DNA of 64,000 nt from Rhodopseudomonas pentothenatexigens (GTDB taxonomy: Bacteria; Pseudomonadota; Alphaproteobacteria; Rhizobiales; Xanthobacteraceae). The first letter of the stretch is position 1. The number at the start of each line of letters is the position of its first letter. A program made the position numbers and the translations under genes. Positions 51,063-60,960 of this stretch are shown here, piece after piece. The stretch covers positions 62,001 to 126,000 of the forward strand of contig NZ_UFQQ01000003.1 in NCBI RefSeq assembly GCF_900218015.1, in the 5' to 3' direction. The notes beneath the pieces were generated by a model, which saw only the letters and a list, made by a program, of their open reading frames with translations, did no database searches and had not been told where the DNA came from.

Positions 51063-51145
51063 GTCATGGCGAGGAGCGGAAGCGACGAAGCAATCCAGTG
51101 CTCGTGCGTGAACTTCTGGATTGCTTCGCTTCGCTCGCAATGACG
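51063..51145. repeat. palindromic repeat 'CATTGCGAGG...', copy 2, between mtnP and mtnA
   Basis: Starts CGTCATGGCGAGGAGCGGAAG and ends ATTGCTTCGCTTCGCTCGCAATGACG: inverted ends, the same family as 48642-48724. It fills most of the 110-bp mtnP-mtnA gap. Confidence 0.7.
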
Positions 51146-51167
51146 GATTCGATGTTAGCGAGGCACC

Positions 51168-52292
51168 ATGAAAGTCGACGGCACACCTACCCGCACGATC
51201 TGGCTCGAGGCTGACGGCTGGACCGTCGGCACCATCGATCAGCGCCGGCTGCCGCACGACTACGTCGTGGTGAAGCTGACCAGCTCCGATGAGGCGGCAG
51301 ATGCGATCCGCACCATGCTGGTGCGCGGCGCGCCGCTGATCGGGGCGACCGCGGCCTACGGCATGGCGCTGGCGATGCGCGAGGATGCCTCCGACGCCGG
51401 GCTCGAAGCCGCCTATCAGAAGCTGGTCGCGACCCGGCCGACCGCCATCAATCTGAAATGGGCGCTCGACGAGATGCGCCGTGCGCTCGCCCCGGTGCAG
51501 CCGGCGGATCGCAATGCTGCGGCCTATCGGCGTGCCGGCGAGATCGCCGACGAGGACGTCGCCATCAATCAGGCGATCGGCGCCAGCGGCCTGAACCTGA
51601 TCGAAGCGATCGCAGCGACCAAGAAGCCCGGCGAGCGCGTCAACGTGCTGACCCATTGCAACGCCGGCTGGCTCGCCACCGTCGACTGGGGCACTGCGAC
51701 CGCGCCGATCTATCAGGCGTTCGATGCCGGCATCCCAATCCACGTCTATGCGGACGAGACGAGGCCGCGGAATCAGGGCGCGTCGCTGACCGCCTGGGAG
51801 CTCGGCCATCACGGCGTCGACCACACCGTGATTCCGGACAATACCGGCGGTCATCTGATGCAGCACGGGCTGGTCGACCTCGTCATCGTCGGCACCGACC
51901 GCGTCACCGCCGACGGCGATGTCTGCAACAAGATCGGCACCTATCTGAAAGCGCTGGCGGCGGCCGACAACAAGGTGCCGTTCTACGTCGCTCTGCCGTC
52001 GCCGACGATCGACTTCACCATCCACGACGGCGTGAAGGAGATCCCGATCGAGCAGCGCGAGGCCGCGGAAGTGACCGACATGACCGGTCGCACCCGCGAT
52101 GGCCGGATCGAGACGGTGCGGATCGTGCCGCAAGGCTCCAAGGTCGCCAATTACGGCTTCGACGTCACCCCGGCGCGGCTCGTCACCGGCCTGATCACCG
52201 AGCGCGGCGTGCTGAAAGCCGACCGTGCCGCGCTGGCCGCTGCCTTTCCGGAGCGGGTGGCCCAGGCCAAGGAACTCCTGCGGGCGTCCTGA
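51168..52292 (+). CDS. mtnA: methylthioribose-1-phosphate isomerase
   Basis: 374-residue eIF2B-like isomerase that makes methylthioribulose 1-phosphate. Motifs: [36 protein letters not shown] with the catalytic Cys region, [16 protein letters not shown] and [22 protein letters not shown] with the catalytic Asp. Follows mtnP, but the later steps of a full methionine salvage cycle (mtnBCDE) are not in the window. In R. palustris this pair is known to feed a RubisCO-like-protein route; here that is inference. Confidence 0.95.
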   Translation: MKVDGTPTRTIWLEADGWTVGTIDQRRLPHDYVVVKLTSSDEAADAIRTMLVRGAPLIGATAAYGMALAMREDASDAGLEAAYQKLVATRPTAINLKWALDEMRRALAPVQPADRNAAAYRRAGEIADEDVAINQAIGASGLNLIEAIAATKKPGERVNVLTHCNAGWLATVDWGTATAPIYQAFDAGIPIHVYADETRPRNQGASLTAWELGHHGVDHTVIPDNTGGHLMQHGLVDLVIVGTDRVTADGDVCNKIGTYLKALAAADNKVPFYVALPSPTIDFTIHDGVKEIPIEQREAAEVTDMTGRTRDGRIETVRIVPQGSKVANYGFDVTPARLVTGLITERGVLKADRAALAAAFPERVAQAKELLRAS

Positions 52293-52476
52293 GTTCGCTA
52301 GAATGCGGCTGCTTGGCCGCAGCGTGAGCCAGCTCGGCGGTATTGCAGCATCGAAACAGTGTGTCGCGCGGCCGATCGCCGCGTAACCTCTGTGGAAAGG
52401 CTCTCGCGCCCGCCACTTTTGTGGCTATGCTGATTCGCGCCGGAGCCGAGCCTCGCGCGCCCCAAGGACTCGCATC

Positions 52477-52785
52477 ATGACCGATCAATCCAGGCCGCCG
52501 GAGCGGCCGCGCTATGAGCCGGAGATCATTCCGCCCGGACAGACCCATGATCCGCTGGGGACGCGGATTTTCATCGACCAGAACACCACCGAGCACGTCT
52601 TCGTCGGCAAGGTTGGTCCGCTCGGCTTGTTCCTGATGGCGCTGGCGATCGGTGCGGTGATTGCTGTGGTGCTGGTGCTGCTGCTCGGGGCGTTCCTGTT
52701 GTGGATTCCGGTGGTGGGGCTGCTGGTCGCCGCGGGGCTGGTGGCCGGCGTGTTGCGGCCGCTGTTTGCGCGCAACGGGGGCTGA
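52477..52785 (+). CDS. small membrane protein of unknown function, 102 residues
   Basis: A Pro-rich, polar N-terminus (DQSRPPERPRYEPEIIPPG) is followed by hydrophobic segments at about 50-95 (FLMALAIGAVIAVVLVLLLGAFLLW and GLLVAAGLVAGVLRPLF). ATG 52477 follows AAGGA. It comes 90 bp before the PepSY/two-component operon but may be separate. No family recognised. Confidence 0.7.
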   Translation: MTDQSRPPERPRYEPEIIPPGQTHDPLGTRIFIDQNTTEHVFVGKVGPLGLFLMALAIGAVIAVVLVLLLGAFLLWIPVVGLLVAAGLVAGVLRPLFARNGG

Positions 52786-52875
52786 CGCCGGATCTACCGG
52801 TTCGACCACTGTCAGCGAGCGGTCAGCGGCCACGCGCCACACTGGCGGTGTCCGAAGGAGCTGGCCGGTATCTCG

Positions 52876-53214
52876 ATGAGGCGCCTGTTCATTCTCACAC
52901 TCGCAGCCCTGATCGCCGCGGCATCGCTGCCGTCGGCGCGCTTGCTCGCGCATGACCATATTCACGGCGCCCACGATCGCCGCCACGACCATGACGAAGC
53001 CCGGCGCGCAGTCGAACGCGGCGAAATCCGGCCGCTCACCGAACTGCTGGCGATGGTCCGCGACAAGCTGCCCGGCGAGATTACCGGCGTCGAGATCGAG
53101 CGTCACCACGACCGCTGGCTGTACGAATTCATCGTGGTCGACAAGGCGGGCCGGCTGTACGAAGTCTATCTCGATGCGCTGAGTGGCGAGATCCGTCGCA
53201 CCAGGGAGAAGTGA
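52876..53214 (+). CDS. PepSY-domain periplasmic protein with His-rich stretch
   Basis: 112-residue secreted protein. Signal peptide (about 1-25, LFILTLAALIAAASLPS). A His/Asp-rich segment HDHIHGAHDRRHDHDE (26-41) could bind metal. The rest is a PepSY domain with LLAMVRDKLPGEITGVEIERHH and VYLDALSGEIRRTR. Its stop overlaps the ATG of the response regulator (TGATG), so the three genes form one operon. Similar PepSY-TCS units often respond to metals, inferred only. Confidence 0.85.
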   Translation: MRRLFILTLAALIAAASLPSARLLAHDHIHGAHDRRHDHDEARRAVERGEIRPLTELLAMVRDKLPGEITGVEIERHHDRWLYEFIVVDKAGRLYEVYLDALSGEIRRTREK

Positions 53215-53879
53215 TGCGGGTGCTGGTGGTCGAGGACGACAGCCGGATCGCGTCGGAGCTGGGGCGCGGTCTGGGCGAGGCCGGCTACCTCGCTGAAATC
53301 GTCGGCGACGGCGAGGAGGCGTGGTTTCGCGGCGACACCGAGGACTACGCCGCCATCATTCTCGACCTCGGCCTGCCGGGTCTCGACGGCCTCACCATCC
53401 TGAAGCGCTGGCGCGACAACGGCCGCCTGACCCCGGTGCTGATCCTCACCGCCCGCGGCAGCTGGGCCGAACGGGTCGACGGTATCGATGCCGGTGCCGA
53501 CGACTACCTGCCGAAGCCGTTCCAGATGCAGGAGCTGCTGGCGCGGCTGCGCTCGATCGTGCGGCGCTCGGCCGGTCATGCATCGTCGGTGGTCAGCATT
53601 GGCGAGGTCACGCTCGACGAGCGGCAGATGCAGGTCAGCGTTGGCGGTAAGCCTGTGTCGCTGTCGCCCCTGGAGTATCGGCTGGCGTCCTACCTGGTGC
53701 TGCATCGCGGCCGGGTGGTGTCGCAATATGAACTCGCCGAGAACATCTACGGCCAGGACGACGCCCACGATTCCAACGCCATCGAGGTGCTGGTCGGCCG
53801 GGTCCGCCGCAAGATCGGGGTCGACCTGATCGAGACCCGCCGCGGCTTCGGCTACATTGTGGCGGACGAGCGTCCATGA
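53214..53879 (+). CDS. response regulator, OmpR/PhoB family
   Basis: 221 residues. Receiver domain with phosphoacceptor Asp51 and Lys101 (PKPF), and acidic residues in VVEDDS. The C-terminal winged helix (about 125-220) contains LSPLEYRLASYLVLHRGRVVSQYELAENIY. A GTG at 53211 is an alternative start. Overlaps the sensor gene (ATGA), so the pair is co-translated. Resembles PhoP/QseB type. Confidence 0.94.
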   Translation: MRVLVVEDDSRIASELGRGLGEAGYLAEIVGDGEEAWFRGDTEDYAAIILDLGLPGLDGLTILKRWRDNGRLTPVLILTARGSWAERVDGIDAGADDYLPKPFQMQELLARLRSIVRRSAGHASSVVSIGEVTLDERQMQVSVGGKPVSLSPLEYRLASYLVLHRGRVVSQYELAENIYGQDDAHDSNAIEVLVGRVRRKIGVDLIETRRGFGYIVADERP

Positions 53880-55255
53880 GGCACAGCTCGCTGCGGCTGC
53901 GGCTGATCGCCGGCGGGGCCGGGGCGATCCTGATCGCGCTCAGCATCGCCGGCTTCGCGCTCACCATTCTGTTCGAGCGCCACATCACCCGCACCATCGC
54001 GGACGATCTGGAAGTGTCGCTTAAGCAGCTGCTCGCCGGCATCGAGGCCGGGCCGGACGGCCGGCTCGCGGTGGTGCGGCCGCCGACCGACCCGCGGTTT
54101 TCGGAGCCGCTGTCGGGGTTGTACTGGCAGGTCGGCGACGATGGCGATCAACTGGTGCGGTCGCGGTCGCTGTGGGACGATCGGCTGACGGTGCCGATCG
54201 ATCAGCCCGGGCCCGGCGAGGTGCATCACCACGACATCGCCGGCCCGTTCGGCTCGCGGCTGTCGATCGTCGAGCGCCGGGTGCTGCTCACCTTGGGTGG
54301 CAAGAGCGTCCCGATCCGCGCTGCCGTGGCGGTCGACTTGGCGCGGGTCGACGCCGCCGGCAAGGCGTTTGCCCGCGATCTCGTGGTGGCGCTCGGCCTG
54401 CTCGGCGCGGTGCTGGCGCTCGCCACCTCGGTGCAGGTGATGCTCGGCCTCCGGCCGCTCGCGGCGCTGCGCCGCGACGTTGCCGCAATCCGCTCCGGCC
54501 GCAGCCGCCGGCTGCCCGAGGCGGTGCCGGACGAAGTCCGCCCGCTGGTCGAGGAGGTCAACGCGCTATTGGACGCGCAGGCGCACGAGATCGAACGCTC
54601 GCGCGACCGCGCTGCCGATCTTGCCCACGGGCTGAAGACACCACTGGCAGCCCTCGCGGGCGATGCGGCGCGGCTGCGCGAGCGCGGCGAGGACAAGCTC
54701 GCCCGCGACATCGAGGCGGTCGGCGCGGCGATGAGCCGGCACGTCGACCGCGAGCTGGCGCGGGCGAGGCTGCGCGGCGCCGCGCGGCGTGGCGAAAGCG
54801 TCGCGGTGGAGCTGCTGCCGTTGGTGAGATCGCTGGTGACGATTCAATCGCGCACGCCCGCGGGCCGTTCGATCGCCTACGAAATCGAGGTCGCCGACTA
54901 TGTGGCGGTGCCGATCGAGCGCACCGACCTCGCCGAAGTGCTCGGCAATCTGCTCGACAATGCCACCCGTCACGCCAAATCCCGGGTGCGGATCGGCACC
55001 GCCTGCGACGCCGACGAATTCTGCGTCATGATCGAGGACGACGGCGAGGGGCTGGACGAGGCGGCGCGCACCGAAGTGCTGTCGCGCGGCATCCGGCTCG
55101 ACCAGCGCGGCGAGGGGGCAGGGCTGGGGCTGGCGATCGTCCAGGACGTGCTCGACGCCTATGGCTGGAGCCTGCGGCTGACGCGTTCCGATCTCGGCGG
55201 CCTCAAGGCCTGCTGCTGCGCGGCGGTGGCCTCGGCCGGGCCGGGCCGGTTCTGA
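53876..55255 (+). CDS. sensor histidine kinase, PhoQ/QseC-like
   Basis: 459-residue membrane kinase. Helix 1 at about 12-34, a periplasmic part to ~165 containing LYWQVGDDGD and a His cluster (GEVHHHD, 114-120), helix 2 at about 168-190. HAMP region, then HisKA with His251 in ADLAHGLKTPLAAL. The ATP domain has NLLDNATRHAKSRV and GLGLAIVQDVLDAYG. The late tail carries a triple Cys (KACCCAAV). The ligand is not identified. Confidence 0.93.
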   Translation: MRHSSLRLRLIAGGAGAILIALSIAGFALTILFERHITRTIADDLEVSLKQLLAGIEAGPDGRLAVVRPPTDPRFSEPLSGLYWQVGDDGDQLVRSRSLWDDRLTVPIDQPGPGEVHHHDIAGPFGSRLSIVERRVLLTLGGKSVPIRAAVAVDLARVDAAGKAFARDLVVALGLLGAVLALATSVQVMLGLRPLAALRRDVAAIRSGRSRRLPEAVPDEVRPLVEEVNALLDAQAHEIERSRDRAADLAHGLKTPLAALAGDAARLRERGEDKLARDIEAVGAAMSRHVDRELARARLRGAARRGESVAVELLPLVRSLVTIQSRTPAGRSIAYEIEVADYVAVPIERTDLAEVLGNLLDNATRHAKSRVRIGTACDADEFCVMIEDDGEGLDEAARTEVLSRGIRLDQRGEGAGLGLAIVQDVLDAYGWSLRLTRSDLGGLKACCCAAVASAGPGRF

Positions 55256-55342
55256 ACCGGCGCCGCCACCTTGCCATCGCGCGCGCCCGCGCTATATCCC
55301 GATTTTCCCTCACATTCCTTCTGCAGGACCAGCGAATTCGCC

Positions 55343-57229
55343 ATGACCATGACTGATACCGCCAGCGAGACGAAGCCGTTCCAGGCCGAAGTTGCCGAGC
55401 TTTTGAACCTGATGGTGCACTCGGTCTATTCAGAGACCGACATCTTCCTGCGCGAGCTGATCTCGAACGCCTCCGACGCGCTCGACAAGCTGCGCTATGA
55501 ATCGATCGCAAAGCCCGAGCTGATGGAGAAGGGCGGCGAACCGAGCATCCGGATCATTCCGAAGAAGGCGCCCGACACCCTGACGATCGTCGACAACGGC
55601 ATCGGCATGGATCGCCAGGAACTGATCGACAATCTCGGCACCATCGCCAAGTCCGGCACCAAATCGTTCATTTCCAAGCTCGCCGAATCCAAGGACAGCG
55701 CCGGCCTGATCGGCCAGTTCGGCGTCGGCTTCTATGCCGCCTTCATGGTGGCGGACAAGATCACCGTCACCAGCCGCCGCGCCGGATCGGACGACGTCTG
55801 GACCTGGACGTCCGCGGGCGGCGCCGGGTTCGAGATCGGCCGGGCCTCCGACGAGGATGCGGCGCGGGTCGAACGCGGCACCGAGATCGTGCTGCATCTG
55901 AAGCCCGACGCCTCGAAATATCTCGAAGACTGGCAGATCGAGCGGATCGTCACCGAATATTCCGACAACATCCAGTTCCCGATTTTGCTGGTGCCGGAGG
56001 AAGGCGAGCCGCGCCAGATCAATTCGGCCAGCGCGCTGTGGCAGCGCTCGAAGTCGGAGCTGAGCGAGGACGATTACAAGCAGGCCTACAAGCAGATCGC
56101 GGGCGCATTCGACGAGCCGGCGATGACGCTGCATTATCGCGCCGAGGGCCGGCAGTCCTACGCGGTGCTGCTGTTCGCGCCGTCGACCAAGCCGTTCGAC
56201 CTGTTCGAGCCGGAGCGCAAGGGCAAGATCAAGCTCTACGTCCGCCGCGTCTTCATCACCTCTGAAGCCGAGATGCTGCCGCCTTATCTGCGCTTCCTGC
56301 GCGGGGTGATCGATTCGGAGGATCTGCCGCTCAATCTGTCGCGCGAGATGCTGCAGAAGAATCCGCAGCTCGCGCAGATCCGCAGTGCGGTGACCGGCAA
56401 GGTGATCGGCGAGCTGGAAAGCCTCGCCGACAAGAAGCCGGAGGACTTCGCAAAGATCTGGGACGCGTTCGGACCGGTGCTGAAGGAAGGCCTGTACGAG
56501 GACTTCGAGCGCCGCGAAAAGCTGCTGTCGCTGGCGCGCTTCACCACCACGGCCGGCGAAAAGCGGTCGCTGAAGCAGTATGTCGAGGCGATGAAGGAGA
56601 ACCAGACCGAGATCTATTATCTGGTCGGCGACTCGCTGGAGCGGCTGAAATCCAACCCAAAGCTGGAATCCGCCGCCGCGCGCGGCATCGAAGTGCTGCT
56701 GCTGACCGATCCGGTCGATGCGTTCTGGACCTCCGCGCAGCTCGATTTCGGCGGCAAGCCGCTGAAGTCGCTGAGCCAGGGCGACGTCAATTTCGATCTG
56801 ATTCCGAAGCTCGATCAGGACCAGGACAAGGACGGCAGCGACGACACCAAGGCCGACGAGGCGACCGTGATCGCGGTGATCAAGGACGCGCTCGGCGATC
56901 GCGTCTCCGACGTCAAGGCGTCGCAGCGGCTGACATCGAGCGCATCGTGTCTGGTTGCGGGCGGCATGGGCCCGGACCGCGAACTCGAGAAGATGCTGGC
57001 GCGCGCCAACAAGGGCGCCGGCTCCAAGCCGATCCTTGAGATCAATTTGAAGCATCCGCTGGTCGCGGCGCTCGGCAGGGCAAAGGACGACAAGGCCGAA
57101 GCGGCCGATCTGTCGTTCCTGCTGCTGGAGCAGGCGCAGATTCTCGACGGCGAATTGCCCGAAGACCCCGCTGCGTTCGCCGGCCGTCTCAACCGGCTGG
57201 TGCTGCGCGGTCTCGTCCCGCATGGTTAG
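55343..57229 (+). CDS. htpG: chaperone HtpG (Hsp90)
   Basis: 628-residue Hsp90 homologue, an ATP-driven chaperone dimer. The N-terminal ATPase domain shows [43 protein letters not shown] and [15 protein letters not shown]. The middle domain has the conserved [11 protein letters not shown] 55343 gives the standard start; a longer frame upstream is left out. Monocistronic. Confidence 0.97.
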   Translation: MTMTDTASETKPFQAEVAELLNLMVHSVYSETDIFLRELISNASDALDKLRYESIAKPELMEKGGEPSIRIIPKKAPDTLTIVDNGIGMDRQELIDNLGTIAKSGTKSFISKLAESKDSAGLIGQFGVGFYAAFMVADKITVTSRRAGSDDVWTWTSAGGAGFEIGRASDEDAARVERGTEIVLHLKPDASKYLEDWQIERIVTEYSDNIQFPILLVPEEGEPRQINSASALWQRSKSELSEDDYKQAYKQIAGAFDEPAMTLHYRAEGRQSYAVLLFAPSTKPFDLFEPERKGKIKLYVRRVFITSEAEMLPPYLRFLRGVIDSEDLPLNLSREMLQKNPQLAQIRSAVTGKVIGELESLADKKPEDFAKIWDAFGPVLKEGLYEDFERREKLLSLARFTTTAGEKRSLKQYVEAMKENQTEIYYLVGDSLERLKSNPKLESAAARGIEVLLLTDPVDAFWTSAQLDFGGKPLKSLSQGDVNFDLIPKLDQDQDKDGSDDTKADEATVIAVIKDALGDRVSDVKASQRLTSSASCLVAGGMGPDRELEKMLARANKGAGSKPILEINLKHPLVAALGRAKDDKAEAADLSFLLLEQAQILDGELPEDPAAFAGRLNRLVLRGLVPHG

Positions 57230-57318
57230 CGGCCGGCTAACAAACACGGTTACCGGAATTTTAAGCACTCGCATCGATACTGGCTGGCATCGAATTGCCA
57301 GCCAATGGTGTGAGTCCG

Positions 57319-58995
57319 ATGCGTCGCAGTCTCGTTGTCGCCACCGCCTTGACGGCGGCCCTGTCACCTGCAGCCGCTGCCGACCTGCCGAGGTTGCTTC
57401 CCGCCGCACCGGTGCAATGGAACTGGACCGGGCTGTATTGGGGTGCACATGTCGGCGGCAGCTTCGCGCAGTCGCAGTTTCCCGATCCGCTCGGCGCCTC
57501 GCTGTATGGCGGCACCGTCCGCACACCTGCGGCATCGGCCGGCATCCAGGTCGGCTACAATCTGCAGCGCGGCCGCTGGGTGATCGGCGCCGAGGCCGAC
57601 ATCAGCGCGATGAACGGCAATGGCACCAACACCTGCATGGCCTCGTCCGGTTTGTTCATCTCGGCGAATTGCCGGGTACGTCAGGACGCATTGGCGACGC
57701 TCACCGCGCGCGTGGGTCTGGTCACGGGTCCCGGCGGCCGAACGTTGCTGTACGGCAAGGGCGGCGCAGCATATCTGAGCGAGCGAATCGACATCACCGC
57801 CGGCAATCCGCTGCAGTCATCGACCGAGCACAATGAAGGGCGATGGGGCTGGACCGTCGGTGCCGGTGTCGAGCAGGCGTTGGCGCCGGCCTGGTCCGTC
57901 AAGGTCGAATACGACTATGCCGACTTCGGCAGCAGCCAGATGGCGACGCCGGCGAGCTTCGCGCTTGCGCCCGGATTCGGCTACTTCCCGACGCCACAGG
58001 GGATCACCAATGTGCGCCAGGATCTTCATGGTGTGAAGGTCGGGCTCAATCTGAAATTCGGCGGCGATACCGAGGCGCGCTTCGACGACTTTCATCTGCG
58101 CGGATCGCTGCGCGGCCAGGATGCGCCGACGCTCGCCGACGCCGAGATCGGCGCCCGGGTCTGGTATAGCTTCGGCAGATTCCAGAAAGACCTCGGTGCG
58201 GGCGTCGATCCGGGTCGGCAGAATCGGCTGATCTCGCGATTGACCTACCAGAGCACTTCGGCGTCCGGTGAAGTGTTCGGTCGTGTCGACGGTCCTTACG
58301 ATCTCTTCCTCAAGGGCTTTGCCGGCGGCGGGACGCTCGTGAGCGGCCATATGAACGACGAAGACTGGATCGCTAGCGACGGCATCCCCTATTCAAATAC
58401 GTTGTCGGATCCCGTCAAGGGCAGCATCGCCTATGCGACGCTCGACGTCGGCTACAATCTGCTGCGCGGACCCGACTACAAGTTCGGTGGCTTCGTCGGC
58501 TACAACTACTATCGCGAAAACAAATCGGCCTATGGCTGCGTGCAGACCGCCGGCGCGACCGCATCGCCAATCTGCGGCTCGCCGATCGCGAACAGCGTTC
58601 TGGCCATGACCGAGAACGACACTTGGCATTCGCTGCGGCTCGGCTTCAACGGCGAACTCGGGCTGGGCCGTGGTCTCAAGCTTTCCGCCGATGCCGCCTA
58701 TCTGCCTTATGTGAAGATGTTCGGAACCGACAACCACGTGATGCGCACCGATGTCAGCGATACCGTCTCGCCGGAGCGGGGAACCGGGCAGGGTGTACAG
58801 CTCGAAGCGATCCTGTCGTATCAGGTCTCGAATGCGTTCAGCGTCGGAGCCGGCGCGCGGTATTGGGCGATGTGGGCCACCACCAACGCCTACACCAACA
58901 TTTTCGGTTCGGAGTGCCCGTGCCAGACGTTGCCGACGCGCACCGAGCGATATGGAACTTTCTTGCAAGCAGCGTACAAATTCGATGGCCTCTAA
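57319..58995 (+). CDS. outer membrane protein with two tandem beta-barrel domains
   Basis: 558 residues. Signal peptide cleaved after ALSPAAAA, then WNWTGLYWGAHVGGSFAQSQF as in porin-family OMP_b-brl proteins common in Rhizobiales. The first barrel domain (about 35-250) ends at GVKVGLNLKFGG, which alone would be a complete protein. A second barrel-like domain of about 300 residues follows, with alternating aromatic residues (RFDDFHLRGSLRG... GARVWYSFGRFQ) and ends AAYKFDGL. It resembles a protochlamydial- or omptin-like barrel. Function unknown; the two-domain build is unusual. Confidence 0.8.
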   Translation: MRRSLVVATALTAALSPAAAADLPRLLPAAPVQWNWTGLYWGAHVGGSFAQSQFPDPLGASLYGGTVRTPAASAGIQVGYNLQRGRWVIGAEADISAMNGNGTNTCMASSGLFISANCRVRQDALATLTARVGLVTGPGGRTLLYGKGGAAYLSERIDITAGNPLQSSTEHNEGRWGWTVGAGVEQALAPAWSVKVEYDYADFGSSQMATPASFALAPGFGYFPTPQGITNVRQDLHGVKVGLNLKFGGDTEARFDDFHLRGSLRGQDAPTLADAEIGARVWYSFGRFQKDLGAGVDPGRQNRLISRLTYQSTSASGEVFGRVDGPYDLFLKGFAGGGTLVSGHMNDEDWIASDGIPYSNTLSDPVKGSIAYATLDVGYNLLRGPDYKFGGFVGYNYYRENKSAYGCVQTAGATASPICGSPIANSVLAMTENDTWHSLRLGFNGELGLGRGLKLSADAAYLPYVKMFGTDNHVMRTDVSDTVSPERGTGQGVQLEAILSYQVSNAFSVGAGARYWAMWATTNAYTNIFGSECPCQTLPTRTERYGTFLQAAYKFDGL

Positions 58996-59080
58996 CAATT
59001 TCCGCTGCTGAACAATCCGCTGGGCAGCGGCAACTTTCCTAACTAAGCTGCGCGCCAACCAAAACACTGGGAGGCACGTC

Positions 59081-60274
59081 ATGAAACTCGGACTTCTTTC
59101 CGCCGCGCTCGCGGCTACGGCTCTTGTCGCCGTCTCGCAGGCCTCAGCGCAGGGTGTCAAGATCGGCATTCTCAACGATCAGTCCGGCGTCTACGCCGAC
59201 TACGGCGGCAAGTGGTCGCTCGAAGCCGCCAAGATGGCGGTCGAGGATTTCGGCGGCGAAGTGCTGGGGCAGAAGATCGAGATCGTTTCCGCCGATCATC
59301 AGAACAAGCCCGACAATGCGGTCGCGATCGCGCGCAAGTGGTACGACGTCGACGGCGTCGACATGATCACGGAGCTCACCACCTCCTCGGTGGCGCTGGC
59401 GATCCAGGATCTGTCGAAGGAAAAGAAGAAGATCGACATCGTGGTCGGTGCCGCGACCTCGCGAATCACCGGCGATGCCTGTCAGCCCTACGGGTTTCAT
59501 TGGGCGTTCGACACCCACGCACTGGCAGTCGGAACCGGTGGTGCGCTGGTCAAGGCCGGCGGCGACAGCTGGTTCTTCCTCACCGCCGACTACGCGTTCG
59601 GCTATGCGCTGGAGAAAGATACCAGCGAGATCGTGCTCGCCAATGGCGGCAAGGTGCTCGGTTCGGTACGGCATCCGCTGAATTCGTCGGACTTCTCCTC
59701 GTTCCTGCTGCAGGCGCAGGCTTCCAAGGCCAAGGTTGTCGGCCTCGCCAATGCCGGTCTCGACACCGCCAATTCGATCAAGCAGGCCTCTGAGTTCGGC
59801 ATCGTGGCCGGCGGCCAGAAGCTGGCCGGGCTGCTGATGACACTGGCCGAAGTGCACGGCCTCGGCCTCAAGGCCGCGCAGGGGCTGGTGCTGACCGAAG
59901 CCTACTACTGGGATCGCGACGACAAATCGCGGCAGTTCGCCGAGCGTTTCTTCAAGCGCACCAACCGGATGCCGAGCATGATCCAGGCCGGCACCTATTC
60001 GGCGACGCTGTCCTATCTGAAGGCCGTCAAGGCAGCCGGCACCAAGGATACCGAGGCGGTGGCCAAGAAGCTGAAGGAATTGCCGGTCGACGACGCGTTC
60101 GCGTCCGGCAAGGTGCTGGCCAACGGCCGCTTCGTCCACGACATGTATCTGTTCGAGGTCAAGAAGCCGGAAGAATCCAAGAAGCCGTGGGACTACTACA
60201 AGCTGCTCGCCACCGTGCCGGGGGACAAGGCGTTCCCGACTGCGGCGGAAAGCGGCTGTCCGCTGACGAAGTAA
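59081..60274 (+). CDS. ABC transporter substrate-binding protein, branched-chain amino acid type
   Basis: 397-residue periplasmic binding protein (Peripla_BP_6). Signal peptide LLSAALAATALVAVSQASAQ. The mature part starts GVKIGILNDQSGVYADYGGKWSLEAAKMAVEDFGGEV. Other pieces: SADHQNKPDNAVAIARKW, AYYWDRDDKSRQFAERF. ATG 59081 has GGGAGG at a good distance. No permease or ATPase genes follow, so its transport partners are elsewhere. R. palustris has many such proteins for aromatic acids; the ligand here is unknown. Confidence 0.92.
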   Translation: MKLGLLSAALAATALVAVSQASAQGVKIGILNDQSGVYADYGGKWSLEAAKMAVEDFGGEVLGQKIEIVSADHQNKPDNAVAIARKWYDVDGVDMITELTTSSVALAIQDLSKEKKKIDIVVGAATSRITGDACQPYGFHWAFDTHALAVGTGGALVKAGGDSWFFLTADYAFGYALEKDTSEIVLANGGKVLGSVRHPLNSSDFSSFLLQAQASKAKVVGLANAGLDTANSIKQASEFGIVAGGQKLAGLLMTLAEVHGLGLKAAQGLVLTEAYYWDRDDKSRQFAERFFKRTNRMPSMIQAGTYSATLSYLKAVKAAGTKDTEAVAKKLKELPVDDAFASGKVLANGRFVHDMYLFEVKKPEESKKPWDYYKLLATVPGDKAFPTAAESGCPLTK

Positions 60275-60360
60275 GCGCCGATCGATGGTTCGAGACGACA
60301 GTCGGCGCTCCGCAAGGGCCGCCGGTTTTGTCTCGAGAGGCTGAGCCGAGCGTTGCGCAA

Positions 60361-60484
60361 CCTCTCCCGCTTGCGGGAGAGGTCGGACCGCGTAGCGATT
60401 TGGGTGAGGGCACTCCTCTCAGCGATCGATGACTCACTGCCTCGGGCGCCCTCACCCCAGCCCTCTCCCGCAAGCGGGAGAGGG
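60361..60484. repeat. 'CCTCTCCCGC' palindromic repeat pair
   Basis: Two copies: CCTCTCCCGC-TT-GCGGGAGAGG at 60361-60382 and CCCTCTCCCGC-AA-GCGGGAGAGGG at 60461-60484, in the gap between convergent genes, plus the linked motif GCCCTCACCCCAG. A third copy is at 11191-11220 and a degenerate half at about 46981-46999. Confidence 0.7.
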
Positions 60485-60501
60485 AGCCGGCGCTGCTTGG
60501 G

Positions 60502-60894
60502 TCACGCCCCCAGCATCTGGTGCACCACGCCGTAGACCGAGCCGCCCCACAGGAAGGCGGTGGCCACCATCTGCACTGCAAAGCCGACGCCGCGCTTCTC
60601 GGCGGCTTCGGCGTAGCCGAGCATGTAGAGGATCCGTCCGATGATCCACACCGCGCCGGCGGCGGCCGCGAAGGCGTCGCTGAGATAGTAGGCGAACAGC
60701 CACAGCGACGGCAGGAAGATCGGCATCCACTCCAGCGTATTGGCCTGGACGCGGAACACCCGCTCGAATTCGGGATGGCCGGAGGTCGCCGGCGCCTTGA
60801 CGCCGTACAGCATGCGCGCCCGCGCGACCTGCACCGAGGTGTAGAAGTAGAACATCAACGCCAGAAGGGTGGCGATCGTGGTGTAATGAAACAT
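60502..60894 (-). CDS. MAPEG family membrane protein
   Basis: 130-residue protein with four hydrophobic segments (starting ATIATLLALMFYFYTSVQVARARM). It has the MAPEG pattern ERVFRVQANTLEWMPIFLPSLWLFAYYL. Related to microsomal glutathione S-transferase and leukotriene synthase; membrane-bound glutathione-dependent detoxification is a possible role. Start ATG 60894. Confidence 0.9.
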   Translation of the reverse strand: MFHYTTIATLLALMFYFYTSVQVARARMLYGVKAPATSGHPEFERVFRVQANTLEWMPIFLPSLWLFAYYLSDAFAAAAGAVWIIGRILYMLGYAEAAEKRGVGFAVQMVATAFLWGGSVYGVVHQMLGA

Positions 60895-60960
60895 CCAAGG
60901 GCTCCCAGACGAGATTCGTTCGTGCCCGGCTGATGGCCGCCGGTTGCGTGCAGCTTGAAC

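Noticed and set aside
55256-55342. CIRCE or heat-shock operator before htpG
   Set aside because: No TTAGCACTC inverted repeat found in the short upstream region.
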